The translations under genes and the position numbers were made by a program. From Cellulophaga baltica (GTDB taxonomy: Bacteria > Bacteroidota > Bacteroidia > Flavobacteriales > Flavobacteriaceae), in the NCBI RefSeq assembly GCF_900102165.1, contig NZ_FNBD01000002.1, positions 510,275 to 574,274 on the forward strand: 64,000 bases of DNA. The letters are read 5' to 3'. The notes beneath the pieces were generated by a model. It made no database searches. It was given only the letters and a program-made list of their open reading frames with translations, and had not been told where the DNA came from. Shown here piece by piece: positions 23,302 through 32,894 of this stretch; positions within the stretch are counted from its first letter, which is position 1, and every line of letters starts with the position of its first letter.

Positions 23302-24039
23302 ATGAACTACCTAGCATCCATTGGCAGTTATTTTATTATGATACGTGAGGTTTTTAAAAAACCTACAAAGTGGAGAATAATGAAATCACTTATTCTTAAA
23401 GAGATCGATGAACTTATTTACGGCTCTTTAGGAATCATCATATTTATATCATTCTTTATTGGAGGTGTTGTTGCCATACAAACCGCCTTAAATATGACGA
23501 ACCCATTAATCCCGAGAAACCTTATTGGTTTTGCTACAAGACAATCGGTAATTTTAGAATTTGCCCCTACCTTCACCTCTATTATTATGGCTGGTAAAGT
23601 AGGATCTTATATTACTTCTAGTATTGGTACAATGCGCGTAACAGAGCAGATAGATGCTTTAGAAGTGATGGGTGTAAACTCTTTAAACTACTTGGTTTTC
23701 CCTAAAATTATAGCTTTATGCTTATATCCATTCGCTATTGCAATTGCCATGTATGTAGGTATTTTTGGAGGTTGGATTGCTGGGGTATTCGGCGGATTCA
23801 GTACGAGTGCTGATTTCGTTGAAGGTATTCAATTAGATTTTATTCCTTTTCACGTGACCTATTCCTTTATAAAAACGATCATTTTTGCTTTTATAATAGC
23901 AACGATACCTTCCTTTCATGGGTATTATATGAAAGGTGGAGCACTAGAAGTAGGTAAAGCCAGTACCACATCTTTTGTGTGGACGAGTGTTGTGATCATT
24001 ATTGTAAATTATGTACTAACGCAATTATTACTAGGCTAA
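23302..24039 (+). CDS. mlaE: MlaE-family ABC transporter permease
   Basis: A 245-residue inner-membrane permease with about five to six hydrophobic segments. The family signature is clear: GVVAIQTALNM, then RQSVILEFAPTFTSIIMAGKVGS split across a loop, and RVTEQIDALEVMGVNSL. In other bacteria MlaE works with the ATPase MlaF and an MCE protein MlaD to move phospholipids between the membranes. Here MlaF follows with a 1-bp overlap (TAATG), but no MCE gene is in the window, so it must be encoded elsewhere. Confidence 0.92.
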   Translation: MNYLASIGSYFIMIREVFKKPTKWRIMKSLILKEIDELIYGSLGIIIFISFFIGGVVAIQTALNMTNPLIPRNLIGFATRQSVILEFAPTFTSIIMAGKVGSYITSSIGTMRVTEQIDALEVMGVNSLNYLVFPKIIALCLYPFAIAIAMYVGIFGGWIAGVFGGFSTSADFVEGIQLDFIPFHVTYSFIKTIIFAFIIATIPSFHGYYMKGGALEVGKASTTSFVWTSVVIIIVNYVLTQLLLG

Positions 24040-24806
24040 TGATAGAAGTAAACGATATACATAAATCTTTCGGAGAATCTGAAATCTTAAAAGGTGTTAC
24101 TACGCAATTTGAAAAAGGAAAGACCAATCTAATTATTGGACAGAGTGGTTCTGGTAAAACCGTTTTTTTAAAATGTTTATTAGGCCTTTTTGAACCTGAA
24201 GAAGGATCTATCTGTTATGACGGCAGAACATACTCTAGCCTATCTGGTGATGAAAAAAGAGATTTACGTCAAGAAATGGGTATGGTTTTTCAAGGCAGTG
24301 CCTTGTTTGATTCTATGACCGTAGAAGGGAATGTTACTTTTCCTTTAGAAATGTTTACCAAGCAATCTAAGTCTGAAATGCAAGATCGGGTAAATATTGT
24401 TTTAAAGCGCGTTAACTTAATAGACGCACATAACAAATACCCCTCTGAAATATCTGGTGGAATGCAAAAACGGGTAGCAATAGCACGTGCTATTGTCATG
24501 AACCCAAAATATTTATTTTGTGATGAACCTAACTCTGGTTTAGATCCAAAGACCGCAATCTTAATAGATAATCTTATTCAAGAAATTACTGAGGAGTATG
24601 ATATTACTACGGTAATTAACACCCATGATATGAATTCTGTGATGGAAATAGGTCAGAAGATATTATTCCTTAAGAATGGATTGAAAGAATGGGAAGGCAC
24701 TAATAAAGAAATATTTAAAACCGATAACGCTGCCGTTACCGATTTTGTATATTCTTCAGAGTTATTCAAAAAAGTACGTCAAATGTATATTGAAGAACGT
24801 AATTAA
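24039..24806 (+). CDS. mlaF: ABC transporter ATP-binding protein, MlaF-like
   Basis: A 255-residue ATPase. The start is the ATG at 24039, overlapping the MlaE stop by one base; the longer frame inside mlaE is not used. Walker A GQSGSGKT is at 34-41, the signature ISGGMQKR at 138-145, and Walker B YLFCDEP at 158-164, followed by the D-loop SGLDP and the switch His in THDMNSV. GMQKR in the signature is usual for the MlaF/TtgA lipid-transport group. It energises the partner permease. The next gene is convergent and 2 bp away. Confidence 0.93.
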   Translation: MIEVNDIHKSFGESEILKGVTTQFEKGKTNLIIGQSGSGKTVFLKCLLGLFEPEEGSICYDGRTYSSLSGDEKRDLRQEMGMVFQGSALFDSMTVEGNVTFPLEMFTKQSKSEMQDRVNIVLKRVNLIDAHNKYPSEISGGMQKRVAIARAIVMNPKYLFCDEPNSGLDPKTAILIDNLIQEITEEYDITTVINTHDMNSVMEIGQKILFLKNGLKEWEGTNKEIFKTDNAAVTDFVYSSELFKKVRQMYIEERN

Positions 24807-24808
24807 TT

Positions 24809-26317
24809 TCAGTGCTCTTTCACTTCTATTTTAGGATTTTTCAACCTCAGCTTTAACCATTCCGTGATCTTTTTGGTCTCTTCTTCGGCCTGAGCTTTTT
24901 TAACCCCTTTTTCCCAGTTCACTTCAAAAACAGGAATCGTATCTAGTTTTTTAAAGTCTGTTTTTATGGTATATGAATAGCTTAATGAAGCCAATTGTTT
25001 GTAATTCACTTTTGCTTCAGCACTAATATCTTCAAAAGGAATTTGCGCTATTTTCAGTTTGTTTAGCTTAGTTAAATCTTCTTCTAAAATCTTAATACGC
25101 TGATCTTTAGACAACAACTCTGCCTTCTTAGATTCGTAGAGTTCATTTACATACTTAAACTGATCTACAGCCTCATTTTTAGATCCTTGAATAATCTTTA
25201 AATCAGTACCCTCTAATTCTGGATATTCTTCATTTTTTATAGACTCCCAACTGGCAATAATATTATCAGGAACAAGTTCTTCTCCCATAAACATGAGTTC
25301 TATAGAAGATTTTGTATTCTTAGTTTTACTACCAAAAATCATATCAAAAAAGTTCTTGTCATTACCATGATACTCAATATTGGTAAAATTCTGTAAGAAC
25401 ATTCCATTCCCTGAAAACTGATATTTCGCCACATTATCTGCGATGAAGCTTTGCGCCTCACTCTTAAACTTTGATTCTTTCCAGGCCTGAAAAAATGTGA
25501 AACTAGCAGGGATCATGACTAAAATAGCCACTAAAGAGGCTAGCCTAGCAATAGTTCTTCTACGCTGAGAATTCGCGTAGCGAACCATTGGAAAGCCCAA
25601 AATCTTAATCACTAAAAATGTTGCTAGTCCAATGAAAATGGTATTAATCGTAAACAAATACATGGCACCCGTAGCATAATCCCAATTTCCAATAGCAAGA
25701 CCAAAACCTACCGTACATAGCGGTGGCATTAAGGCTGTAGCAATCGCAACACCAAAAATCACACTGGCAATAGTTCCTTTTTTAGCCCTAGCAATAACTA
25801 ATGCTAAACCACCAAAAAAAGCAATTAAAACATCACGAATATCTGGAGCAGTACGTGCTAAAAGTTCGGAAGACTCATCCCGTAAAGGGAAAAATTTAAA
25901 GAATAAAAAGGCAGTTAGAATACTCAAGACCACCATAACTCCAAAATTCTTTAAAGACCTACGCAGCGTATCCACATCATTAATAGCCAATGATAAGCCC
26001 ATTCCTAAAATAGGTCCCATCAAAGGCGAAATTAACATGGCTCCGATAACTACGGCTGTAGAGTTTGCATTTAACCCAATTGACGCTATAAAGATAGAAC
26101 AGATTAGAATCCAAGACGTATGTCCCTTAAAAGGGATATCAGCCACGATAGATTCTCTAGTAGCTTCTTGGTCTGTATTTTTTCTGATATCTAGTAACTC
26201 AGATAAAAATTGCTTTGTTGACCCTAATAAGCCCTGAAAATCTTTTTTAACCTCTTCGCCTTTTGCGCCTTCATTACTATTAGGCGCAACATGGTCTTTA
26301 TTTAATTCGTCTTGCAT
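24809..26317 (-). CDS. DUF389 family membrane protein
   Basis: A 502-residue protein. After a charged N-terminus there is a hydrophobic region (about 65-270) with six to seven membrane segments. It contains IASIGLNANSTAVVIGAMLISPLMGPI broken by a loop, the DUF389/TIGR00341 hallmark, and MPPLCTVGFGLAIG. The C-terminal 230 residues are hydrophilic with a coiled coil (KSKKAELLSKDQRIKILEE-like stretch near 405-430) and probably lie in the periplasm. The function of the family is not established. It is the last gene of a minus-strand unit with the SprT-like protein and the mannose-1-phosphate guanylyltransferase (3-4 bp gaps). Confidence 0.87.
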   Translation of the reverse strand: MQDELNKDHVAPNSNEGAKGEEVKKDFQGLLGSTKQFLSELLDIRKNTDQEATRESIVADIPFKGHTSWILICSIFIASIGLNANSTAVVIGAMLISPLMGPILGMGLSLAINDVDTLRRSLKNFGVMVVLSILTAFLFFKFFPLRDESSELLARTAPDIRDVLIAFFGGLALVIARAKKGTIASVIFGVAIATALMPPLCTVGFGLAIGNWDYATGAMYLFTINTIFIGLATFLVIKILGFPMVRYANSQRRRTIARLASLVAILVMIPASFTFFQAWKESKFKSEAQSFIADNVAKYQFSGNGMFLQNFTNIEYHGNDKNFFDMIFGSKTKNTKSSIELMFMGEELVPDNIIASWESIKNEEYPELEGTDLKIIQGSKNEAVDQFKYVNELYESKKAELLSKDQRIKILEEDLTKLNKLKIAQIPFEDISAEAKVNYKQLASLSYSYTIKTDFKKLDTIPVFEVNWEKGVKKAQAEEETKKITEWLKLRLKNPKIEVKEH

Positions 26318-26320
26318 ATA

Positions 26321-27400
26321 TTAGGTATACTGTTTACCAAACTTATCTTTTACTTTTGTAAGTACCTGCTTAATGTCTTGTTCTTTAGACTTTGGATAAA
26401 TTAATAATACTTCTTCTTTATCCACGATGATGTAATCATTTAAACCATCAACCACTACCACTTTTCCTTTAGGAGAGCGTATCATATTTCCGCTAGCATC
26501 CTGACTTAAAACTTGGCTGTTTACCACTGCGTTGTTATCACTGTCTTTATCTAATTTATCATATAGCGATCCCCAAGTACCTAAATCATTCCAATCAAAA
26601 GTCGCTGGTTTCACATAGATGCTTTTCGACTGTTCTAAAATAGCATAATCAATGGAAATATTTTCTGCCTTAGGATAGTTTTCATTTATAAACTCTTGCT
26701 CAGTTGGCGTATTATAAACACTCATTCCTTTTTCAAATAGCGCATACTGCGTAGGCTGGAAATTCTTGAACGCATCTACAATGGTTTTAACACTCCACAT
26801 GAAGATTCCTGCGTTCCAAAGAAAATTACCTTGTGCTAAAAACTCTTTAGCGGTTTCATAGTCTGGTTTCTCTCTAAACTGATTTACTTTTTTTAAACCC
26901 GCATCACTACCTTTTTCAAACTCAATATATCCAAAACCAGTATTAGGGAATGTAGGTTTAATACCAAGCGTACAAAGCACATCTTCCTTTTCACACTTAT
27001 CAAAACAAGCTTCAACATCTTTTGCAAATGCTGCCTCGTCTTCTATCCAGTGATCACTAGGTGCTACAATCATAACAGCATCAGGGTTTTGTTTCTGAAT
27101 CTTTAGTGCTGCATATAAAATACAAGGTGCGGTATTACGCATTGCTGGCTCCAAAACAACTTGCTCTTGCTTTACTAGCGGTAATTGTTCTAAAACTAAA
27201 TCATTATACCTTTCATTAGTTAAAATTAGAATATTCTCTTTAGGAACAAACTTATTTAAACGTTTGAATGTTTTTTGAATTAGTGTATCACCAGTTCCTA
27301 ACATATCATGAAATTGTTTAGGATTTTCTGATGTACTAATAGGCCAAAATCTTGATCCTACTCCTCCGGCCATTAAAACGGCATAATAATTTTTGTTCAT
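26321..27400 (-). CDS. manC: Mannose-1-phosphate guanylyltransferase
   Basis: A 359-residue nucleotidyltransferase making GDP-mannose from GTP and mannose 1-phosphate. The N-terminal loop LMAGGVGSRFWPIS (9-22) binds the nucleotide. EPAMRNTAPCI, APSDHWI and FREKPD (about 171-176) are the other family motifs, and FDWNDLGTWGSLYD holds the metal-binding Asp. It lacks the C-terminal isomerase domain of bifunctional enzymes, so it is the short type. GDP-mannose feeds polysaccharide or glycan synthesis. It sits 4 bp after the SprT-like gene and 3 bp before DUF389. Confidence 0.92.
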   Translation of the reverse strand: MNKNYYAVLMAGGVGSRFWPISTSENPKQFHDMLGTGDTLIQKTFKRLNKFVPKENILILTNERYNDLVLEQLPLVKQEQVVLEPAMRNTAPCILYAALKIQKQNPDAVMIVAPSDHWIEDEAAFAKDVEACFDKCEKEDVLCTLGIKPTFPNTGFGYIEFEKGSDAGLKKVNQFREKPDYETAKEFLAQGNFLWNAGIFMWSVKTIVDAFKNFQPTQYALFEKGMSVYNTPTEQEFINENYPKAENISIDYAILEQSKSIYVKPATFDWNDLGTWGSLYDKLDKDSDNNAVVNSQVLSQDASGNMIRSPKGKVVVVDGLNDYIIVDKEEVLLIYPKSKEQDIKQVLTKVKDKFGKQYT

Positions 27401-27404
27401 TTTC

Positions 27405-28007
27405 TTAGTCTTTTATTAATTCTACTTCTGCATTTGGCTGAAATAAATACATTTTACCTGTAGCCAATTCTGAGCACTCGTATCGTTTTATTTTTCTGTT
27501 CCCTTTTTTAAAAATTTTCCCATTATGTATTCTAAAAATACTCCCAATGGGTATTTCAAAAACGTAAGAATTTTCCTTTAATTGTTCGTCGTATTGTTTT
27601 AATGCCAATGACAGTCGTGCATCTGTATCACTACTTGCACTTGGATTTCTAAAATGGTTTGCCACTAGCGGTACTACTTTATTTGGGAATACATCTGGAT
27701 GAATAAAAGGCAACATAAGTCCTTGAAAGGTTCGTTTCCATTCTAATCCATGTGGTTTTATTTGACGCCCAAATTTTTCAAAAGCCACTAAATGTGCTAT
27801 TTCATGTATTAATGTGATTAAAAATCGATACTTATTTAAGGATGCATTTACGGTAATCTTATGAGAACCGTCTGGTAATCTGCGATAGTCACCATGACGT
27901 GTTACCCGTTGATTAACAATTTTTAAATTAACACTATGATCCTTTATTAAGGTGATGCATAAAGCAACAGCACGCTCAGGAAGGTATTTTTCTAGTGTTT
28001 TACGCAT
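27405..28007 (-). CDS. SprT-like zinc metalloprotein
   Basis: A 200-residue cytoplasmic protein with the zincin motif His68-Glu-Ile-Ala-His72 in LITLIHEIAHLVAFE and a further His at 86 (KPHGLEW), giving the HExxH...H arrangement of SprT/Spartan proteins. The C-terminal region (about 165-200) has a single Cys where many family members carry a zinc ribbon, so that ribbon appears lost. Eukaryotic relatives cut DNA-protein crosslinks; the bacterial role is not settled. It is the first gene of a three-gene minus-strand unit. Confidence 0.85.
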   Translation of the reverse strand: MRKTLEKYLPERAVALCITLIKDHSVNLKIVNQRVTRHGDYRRLPDGSHKITVNASLNKYRFLITLIHEIAHLVAFEKFGRQIKPHGLEWKRTFQGLMLPFIHPDVFPNKVVPLVANHFRNPSASSDTDARLSLALKQYDEQLKENSYVFEIPIGSIFRIHNGKIFKKGNRKIKRYECSELATGKMYLFQPNAEVELIKD

Positions 28008-28121
28008 AAAACAAAAATAAGATAAAAAACAAAAACAATTATTTGTGCTACCAATAAACGGAAGAAATAATATAATCTTAATCTATGGGTATAGAAAATA
28101 GTTAAAAATTAACAATTCCAT

Positions 28122-28171
28122 GCCACTATTCCTTTTTTAACAATAATTCTCAATGGAAAATGAATAGTGGC
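28122..28171. repeat. Inverted repeat in a 233-bp spacer
   Basis: GCCACTATT (28122-28130) and AATAGTGGC (28163-28171) are perfect 9-bp complements around a 32-nt loop. The spacer 28008-28240 between the SDR stop and the SprT-like start holds no open frame. It could be a transcript-end structure or an upstream leader element; there is no T run beside it. Confidence 0.35.
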
Positions 28172-28240
28172 GCTATATAAAGCAGTAAAACTATAGATCA
28201 GAATATTTCGACTATAGTGTATTAATAGAAAAAAAATCCA

Positions 28241-28921
28241 TTATGGAGTAGTACTACTTACTTGAAGTAGTTTTCCGTTATAAAATTTATTCCCCGTTAA
28301 AGAAAAGTCTTTAATATACGTGGCCATTTCCAAGGCGGTATTTGGCGCTTGATACCCTGGAAAAGCTTCTTCTAGCATTTCTGTCTGTACCGCCCCTAAA
28401 GCCAGTACATTAAACGATGGTCCAGATTCTTTAAATTCTTCTGCCCATAATTCTGTCAAGGTAATTACTGCTGCTTTGCTAGAGCTATATGCTGCTAAGC
28501 CTGGAAACTTCAAACTTCCCTGTACGCCTCCCATAGAACTTATGGTAACCACATGACCGGTTTTAGGCATTTTTGGCAAAACGGCTTTAGTAATACTAGC
28601 CACACCAAAAACATTTACCCGGTATACGGCCTCAAATTCCTTTTCAGAGATTTCTAAAAATGGTTTATTTAAGAGCATTCCAGCATTATTAATAAGAACA
28701 TCTACCTGTTGCCAAGTAGCGTTAATAAAGTCATGCAAAATTTCCAAATCTTTTGCCGATGACAAATCAAAAGGAAATGTGGTAATATTAGGATGATTTA
28801 AAGCTAAAATAGGCTTATCATTTCTAGACAAAGCCAATACTTGGTGCCCTTCGTCTGCAAACAATTTTGCCATTTCAAAACCAATGCCTCTGCTAGAACC
28901 TGTAATTATAATATTCGCCAT
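28241..28921 (-). CDS. Short-chain dehydrogenase/reductase
   Basis: A 226-residue classical SDR. The cofactor loop TGSSRGIG is at 7-14, NNAG at 78-81, the catalytic Ser129 in TISSMGG, and Tyr145-x3-Lys149 in AYSSSKAA. Residue preference at the end of strand 2 (LSRND, Arg33) favours NADP(H). It starts 1 bp after the stop of the M28 peptidase gene and is surely co-transcribed with it. The substrate cannot be deduced. Confidence 0.92.
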   Translation of the reverse strand: MANIIITGSSRGIGFEMAKLFADEGHQVLALSRNDKPILALNHPNITTFPFDLSSAKDLEILHDFINATWQQVDVLINNAGMLLNKPFLEISEKEFEAVYRVNVFGVASITKAVLPKMPKTGHVVTISSMGGVQGSLKFPGLAAYSSSKAAVITLTELWAEEFKESGPSFNVLALGAVQTEMLEEAFPGYQAPNTALEMATYIKDFSLTGNKFYNGKLLQVSSTTP

Positions 28922-28922
28922 C

Positions 28923-29981
28923 TTAATTGTACTTTATTTCTTTGGTAGCTGCATTAATAATTCCCGTTACCATAGGAATTGATTTATTAACCACACGTGC
29001 CATATGATCAAAATCCATTAATTCTGCTTCATCATCTACACCATGGTAATGATCAAAATTCGTAAAATCGAACGTACAGAAAGTTTGAGAAGGCACATTA
29101 AACGCTGTATGAAAAGCATAATTATCAGAACGCTTAAATAAATTCATTTTCTGTGCAGAAGGCAAAAACCCTATTAAGTTCTCCCCAGAATAATCATTTG
29201 CTACAGCTGCTAAATTAGAATTCTCATAGCCTGTTACATACATGAAATAATCTTTATCTTGCAATGCTACACCTACCATCTCAAAATTAAGCATGGTATA
29301 TAAATTTATATTTTTCTCTTTTAATCGTTTTGCTAAATCTTTAGAACCCAGAAGTCCCTTTTCTTCTGCTGTAAATAAAGCAAATATTACAGTACGCTTA
29401 TTCAGTTTATTAGAGGCGAAATAACGTGCTAGCTCTAACACCGTAGTTGTACCAGAGGCATTATCATTGGCCCCATTTGCTATTTTATCACCATTTGTAG
29501 GGGCTATTAATCCAATATGGTCATAATGAGCTCCAATAATGACTACTTCATTTTTAAGAATAGGATCATTACCTTCCAAAACTCCTACAACATTATAGGC
29601 TGGTTCGCTAAAGTTAGCAATCGTATCTTTATATGTGTCAAAAAATGGCTTTACACCATGCGTTGTAAATATCGTTTCAATATAATTTGCAGCTTTTTCT
29701 ATTCCTTCACTCCCAGCTTCTCTTCCCTTTAAATCATCAGAAGATAAAAAGGTAATAATATCCCCAACATCTTTTGCATTACTAAAATTCACAGCAGCTA
29801 AAGCTGTTCTTGACTGTAAACGCACGCCTTCATCCGATTCTTTCTCACTCAACATAAGTTCACCTGCGCCACCACCGCTTGCCGCAACAGGCGCTATATT
29901 TTCAGGATCCGTTTCTTTCATTTTCACAGTCCCGCAGGCTGTAACTACTAAAAGTAAAAAAAGATAAACTATAGATTTCAT
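28923..29981 (-). CDS. M28 family zinc aminopeptidase lipoprotein
   Basis: A 352-residue exported peptidase; the ATG at 29981-29979 gives MKSIVYLFLLLVVTAC with Cys16 as the lipidated residue, so I reject the longer frame. The metal-binding motifs of M28 are present: GAHYDHIG, NGANDNASGT with the bridging Asp, and FTAEEKGLLGS with the catalytic Glu. A final His is in FDHYHGVDDE. It most likely trims amino-terminal residues of peptides at the cell surface or in the periplasm. It pairs with the SDR 1 bp downstream. Confidence 0.9.
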   Translation of the reverse strand: MKSIVYLFLLLVVTACGTVKMKETDPENIAPVAASGGGAGELMLSEKESDEGVRLQSRTALAAVNFSNAKDVGDIITFLSSDDLKGREAGSEGIEKAANYIETIFTTHGVKPFFDTYKDTIANFSEPAYNVVGVLEGNDPILKNEVVIIGAHYDHIGLIAPTNGDKIANGANDNASGTTTVLELARYFASNKLNKRTVIFALFTAEEKGLLGSKDLAKRLKEKNINLYTMLNFEMVGVALQDKDYFMYVTGYENSNLAAVANDYSGENLIGFLPSAQKMNLFKRSDNYAFHTAFNVPSQTFCTFDFTNFDHYHGVDDEAELMDFDHMARVVNKSIPMVTGIINAATKEIKYN

Positions 29982-30002
29982 ACTGTTTGATTTAGATTTT
30001 AA

Positions 30003-30039
30003 AGATAAAAAAAGCATCCTAATTACTTAGGATGCTTTT
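30003..30039 (-). terminator. Terminator after the E2 gene
   Basis: A perfect 10-bp stem, AGCATCCTAA (30013-30022) with TTAGGATGCT (30027-30036), loop TTAC, flanked by A and T runs on both sides. It follows the stop of the pyruvate dehydrogenase E2 gene on the minus strand and precedes the M28 gene. Confidence 0.85.
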
Positions 30040-30062
30040 CATATATATTCTGCTTTATTTAT

Positions 30063-31697
30063 TTAAGCCAGCATAGTCACTGGATTCTCAATAAACGCAC
30101 GTAACGTTTGTAGGAATTGAGCACCTGTTGCGCCATCTACAGTTCTATGATCACAAGCAAGCGTTAATTTCATGGTATTACCCACTACAATTTGCCCGTC
30201 TTTAACTACTGGTTTCTCTACAATTGCGCCTACAGAAAGAATTGCTGAATTTGGCTGATTGATGATGGAGGTAAAACTCTCAACTCCAAACATTCCTAAG
30301 TTAGACACCGTAAATGTACTTCCTTCCATTTCGGCAGGTGTTAATTTCTTAGTTCTAGCTTTTCCGGCTAAATCTCTAACAGAAGCACCAATTTGAGATA
30401 ATCCCATTTGATCTGTAAATTTCAATACAGGAACTACCAGCCCATCTTCAACAGCAACTGCTACTCCTACACTAATGTGGTGATTGTAACGTGTTGTATC
30501 TCCATTCCATGAGGTATTTACTTGTGGGTGCTTTCTAAGCGCCATAGCACAAGCTTTTACCACCATATCATTGAAAGAAACTTTCGTATCCGGTAAGCTA
30601 TTAATTTGTACTCTTGAAGCTTTTGCATTATCCATATCTACCTCTATATTCAGGTAGTAATGTGGTGCTGTAAACTTAGATTCTCCCAAACGCTTAGCAA
30701 TAACCTTACGCATTTGATTGTTCTTAACATCTTCAACACTTTCCTCACCAACTGGCAATGCTAGTGGAGCACCTGCACCAGAAGCTTTTGCTGCTGGAGC
30801 TGCTGCTTTTGGAGCTGGAACAAAGTTTTCTACATCTTTCTTAACAATTCTTCCATTGTCTCCTGATCCAGTAACGTCTCTTAAATTTACTCCTTTTTCT
30901 GAAGCAATTTTCTTAGCTAATGGAGAAACAAATATTCTTTGCCCGTCGTTTGCTACAACCTCTTTAGTTTCAGCAGGAGCACTTGGCGCTGCTTTACTTT
31001 CAGTTTTTGCAGTTTCTTTAGGAGCTGCTGCAGCTGCCTTTGGAGCTGCGCTAGATGGCTTTGATGCTAAAAGTGCATCAACGTCTGTACCTTCAGGGCC
31101 AATAATAGCTAAAATAACATCAACAGGAGAAGATTCTCCTTCTTGTGTTCCTATGTATAATAAGGTTCCTGAATAGAAAGACTCAAACTCCATCGTAGCT
31201 TTGTCTGTTTCTATTTCAGCAAGGATATCACCCTCTTCAACTTTATCGCCTACTTTTTTCAACCAAGAAGCAATGGTACCTTCTTCCATGGTATCACTTA
31301 AGCGCGGCATTTTTATAATCTCTACCCCTTCTGGAATTTCAACAGATTCTGAAGCTTCACTAGCAACTGTTTCTGGTTCAGCAGCAGATTCTTCCTGCTT
31401 TTCCTCCGCTTTAGCTTCAGGAGCCGAAGCACCATTTAATAATGCTGAAATATCTTCTCCTTCTTCACCAATAATAGCTAGTAAGGTATCTACTGGAGCA
31501 CCATCTCCTTCTTGAATTCCAATATGAAGTAATGTTCCTTCATTGAAAGATTCAAATTCCATGGTTGCTTTGTCGGTTTCTATTTCTGCTAAAATATCAC
31601 CTTCTTCAACTTTATCACCTACGTTTTTTAACCACTTAGCGACTGTACCTTCTTCCATGGTATCGCTAAGTCTCGGCATATTTATTACTATTGCCAT
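30063..31697 (-). CDS. pdhC: Pyruvate dehydrogenase E2 (dihydrolipoamide acetyltransferase)
   Basis: A 544-residue E2 chain. Two nearly identical lipoyl domains occupy about 2-78 and 128-205, each with ETDKATMEFESF (lipoyl Lys43 and Lys166). Ala/Glu/Pro-rich linkers separate them from a peripheral subunit-binding domain (254-290, VSPLAKKIASEKGV, GSGDNGRIVKKD). The acetyltransferase core follows with DHRTVDGATG near the end (Asp516, His517). It transfers acetyl groups to CoA in the cytoplasm. The E1-alpha gene is 4 bp upstream; E1-beta and E3 are not in the window. Confidence 0.97.
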   Translation of the reverse strand: MAIVINMPRLSDTMEEGTVAKWLKNVGDKVEEGDILAEIETDKATMEFESFNEGTLLHIGIQEGDGAPVDTLLAIIGEEGEDISALLNGASAPEAKAEEKQEESAAEPETVASEASESVEIPEGVEIIKMPRLSDTMEEGTIASWLKKVGDKVEEGDILAEIETDKATMEFESFYSGTLLYIGTQEGESSPVDVILAIIGPEGTDVDALLASKPSSAAPKAAAAAPKETAKTESKAAPSAPAETKEVVANDGQRIFVSPLAKKIASEKGVNLRDVTGSGDNGRIVKKDVENFVPAPKAAAPAAKASGAGAPLALPVGEESVEDVKNNQMRKVIAKRLGESKFTAPHYYLNIEVDMDNAKASRVQINSLPDTKVSFNDMVVKACAMALRKHPQVNTSWNGDTTRYNHHISVGVAVAVEDGLVVPVLKFTDQMGLSQIGASVRDLAGKARTKKLTPAEMEGSTFTVSNLGMFGVESFTSIINQPNSAILSVGAIVEKPVVKDGQIVVGNTMKLTLACDHRTVDGATGAQFLQTLRAFIENPVTMLA

Positions 31698-31701
31698 CTA
31701 A

Positions 31702-32700
31702 CTATAATTTATGTTGTAAAAATGGATAATCTTCTTGCTCGTAAACCATATCATACATTTGGCTTACTGGAGGGAAATCTGACTCTTCAGCGAATTTTTC
31801 ACATTCCGCCACTAAGCTTTTCACCCTTTTCTCAATCGTCTTAATTTCTTCATCAGAAGCGTATTTTTTATCCTTAATTACATCTAAAACTTGTGTAATA
31901 GGATCTATTTTCTTGTACTCTTCTACTTCTGCTTTTGTTCTATAATGCTGTGCATCTGACATAGAGTGACCTCTATATCTGTATGTTTTCATTTCTAAGA
32001 AAGTTGGTCCTCCTCCAGATCTTGCTCTTTCAATGGCTTTACTCATTTCTTTAGCAACAGTCACAGGATCCATACCATCTACAGGTCCACATGGCATTTC
32101 ATAACCTAAACCTAATTTCCAGATATCTGTAGAGTATGATGTTCTAGCTACGGAAGTTCCCATAGCATAGCCGTTGTTTTCACAAACAAAAACTACTGGC
32201 AACTGCCAAAGCATGGCAAGATTAAAGGTTTCATGTAATGAACCTTGTCTTACTGCACCATCACCCATATAACATAAAGTAACAGCGTTACTCTTTTTAT
32301 ATTTATCTGCAAAAGCTAAACCAGCACCTAATGGAATTTGACCTCCAACAATACCGTGACCACCATAAAAACGGTGTTCCTTTGAAAATATATGCATTGA
32401 ACCTCCCATACCTTTTGAGGTACCCGTAACTTTACCAAACAATTCGGCCATTACTCTTTTTGGATCAACACCCATACCAATTGGCTGCACGTGATTCCTA
32501 TATGCAGTAATCATTTTATCCTTTGAAAGATCCATAGCATGAAGAGCTCCTGCTAAAACAGCTTCTTGTCCGTTATAAAGGTGTAAAAACCCTCTAACTT
32601 TCTGTTGAATATAAACTGCTGCTAATTTATCCTCGAATTTTCTCCAGAACAACATGTCCTCATACCATTTAAGGTAGACCTCTTTTGTGATTTTTTCCAT
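31702..32700 (-). CDS. pdhA: Pyruvate dehydrogenase E1 component, alpha subunit
   Basis: A 332-residue thiamine-diphosphate enzyme subunit. GGSMHIFSKEHRFYGGHGIVG is the family motif (broken here by family-typical spacing), followed by the TPP-binding CYMGDGAVRQGSLHETFNLA region with GDG and the Asn. YRYRGHSMSDAQHYRT is the phosphorylation-loop-like segment of E1-alpha. With the beta subunit, which is not encoded here, it decarboxylates pyruvate and acetylates the lipoyl arm of E2. E2 follows 4 bp downstream; the upstream gene is cdd, 194 bp away. Confidence 0.96.
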   Translation of the reverse strand: MEKITKEVYLKWYEDMLFWRKFEDKLAAVYIQQKVRGFLHLYNGQEAVLAGALHAMDLSKDKMITAYRNHVQPIGMGVDPKRVMAELFGKVTGTSKGMGGSMHIFSKEHRFYGGHGIVGGQIPLGAGLAFADKYKKSNAVTLCYMGDGAVRQGSLHETFNLAMLWQLPVVFVCENNGYAMGTSVARTSYSTDIWKLGLGYEMPCGPVDGMDPVTVAKEMSKAIERARSGGGPTFLEMKTYRYRGHSMSDAQHYRTKAEVEEYKKIDPITQVLDVIKDKKYASDEEIKTIEKRVKSLVAECEKFAEESDFPPVSQMYDMVYEQEDYPFLQHKL

Positions 32701-32894
32701 TTAAATATGAATTTATAGAACTAGTTCACCTCTATCCAACTTTAGAAGTGAAAAATTGAAAAGCAAAAATACACATATAAATCAATAGGGGAAAAAAATT
32801 ACAGAAAAAGCGCATCGTCTACCAAAAATTAAACGAATACTTCTTCAAAAGTGAGAATTTCGTAAAAAAACTAGGACTCATTGAGATTCTTCTA

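Noticed and set aside
23979..24038. N-terminal extension of MlaF
   Set aside because: It lies inside mlaE; the ATG at 24039 overlaps the mlaE stop and gives the standard ABC N-terminus.
30718..31176. 152-codon open frame antisense to the E2 gene
   Set aside because: It is Ala/Ser/Gly-rich only because it mirrors the Ala/Pro linkers and lipoyl domain of the E2 frame, has no start signal and lies wholly inside a certain gene.
30063..31697. Two copies of the lipoyl-domain coding sequence as a mobile or assembly duplication
   Set aside because: Two lipoyl domains are normal for E2 chains and the copies differ at the DNA level.
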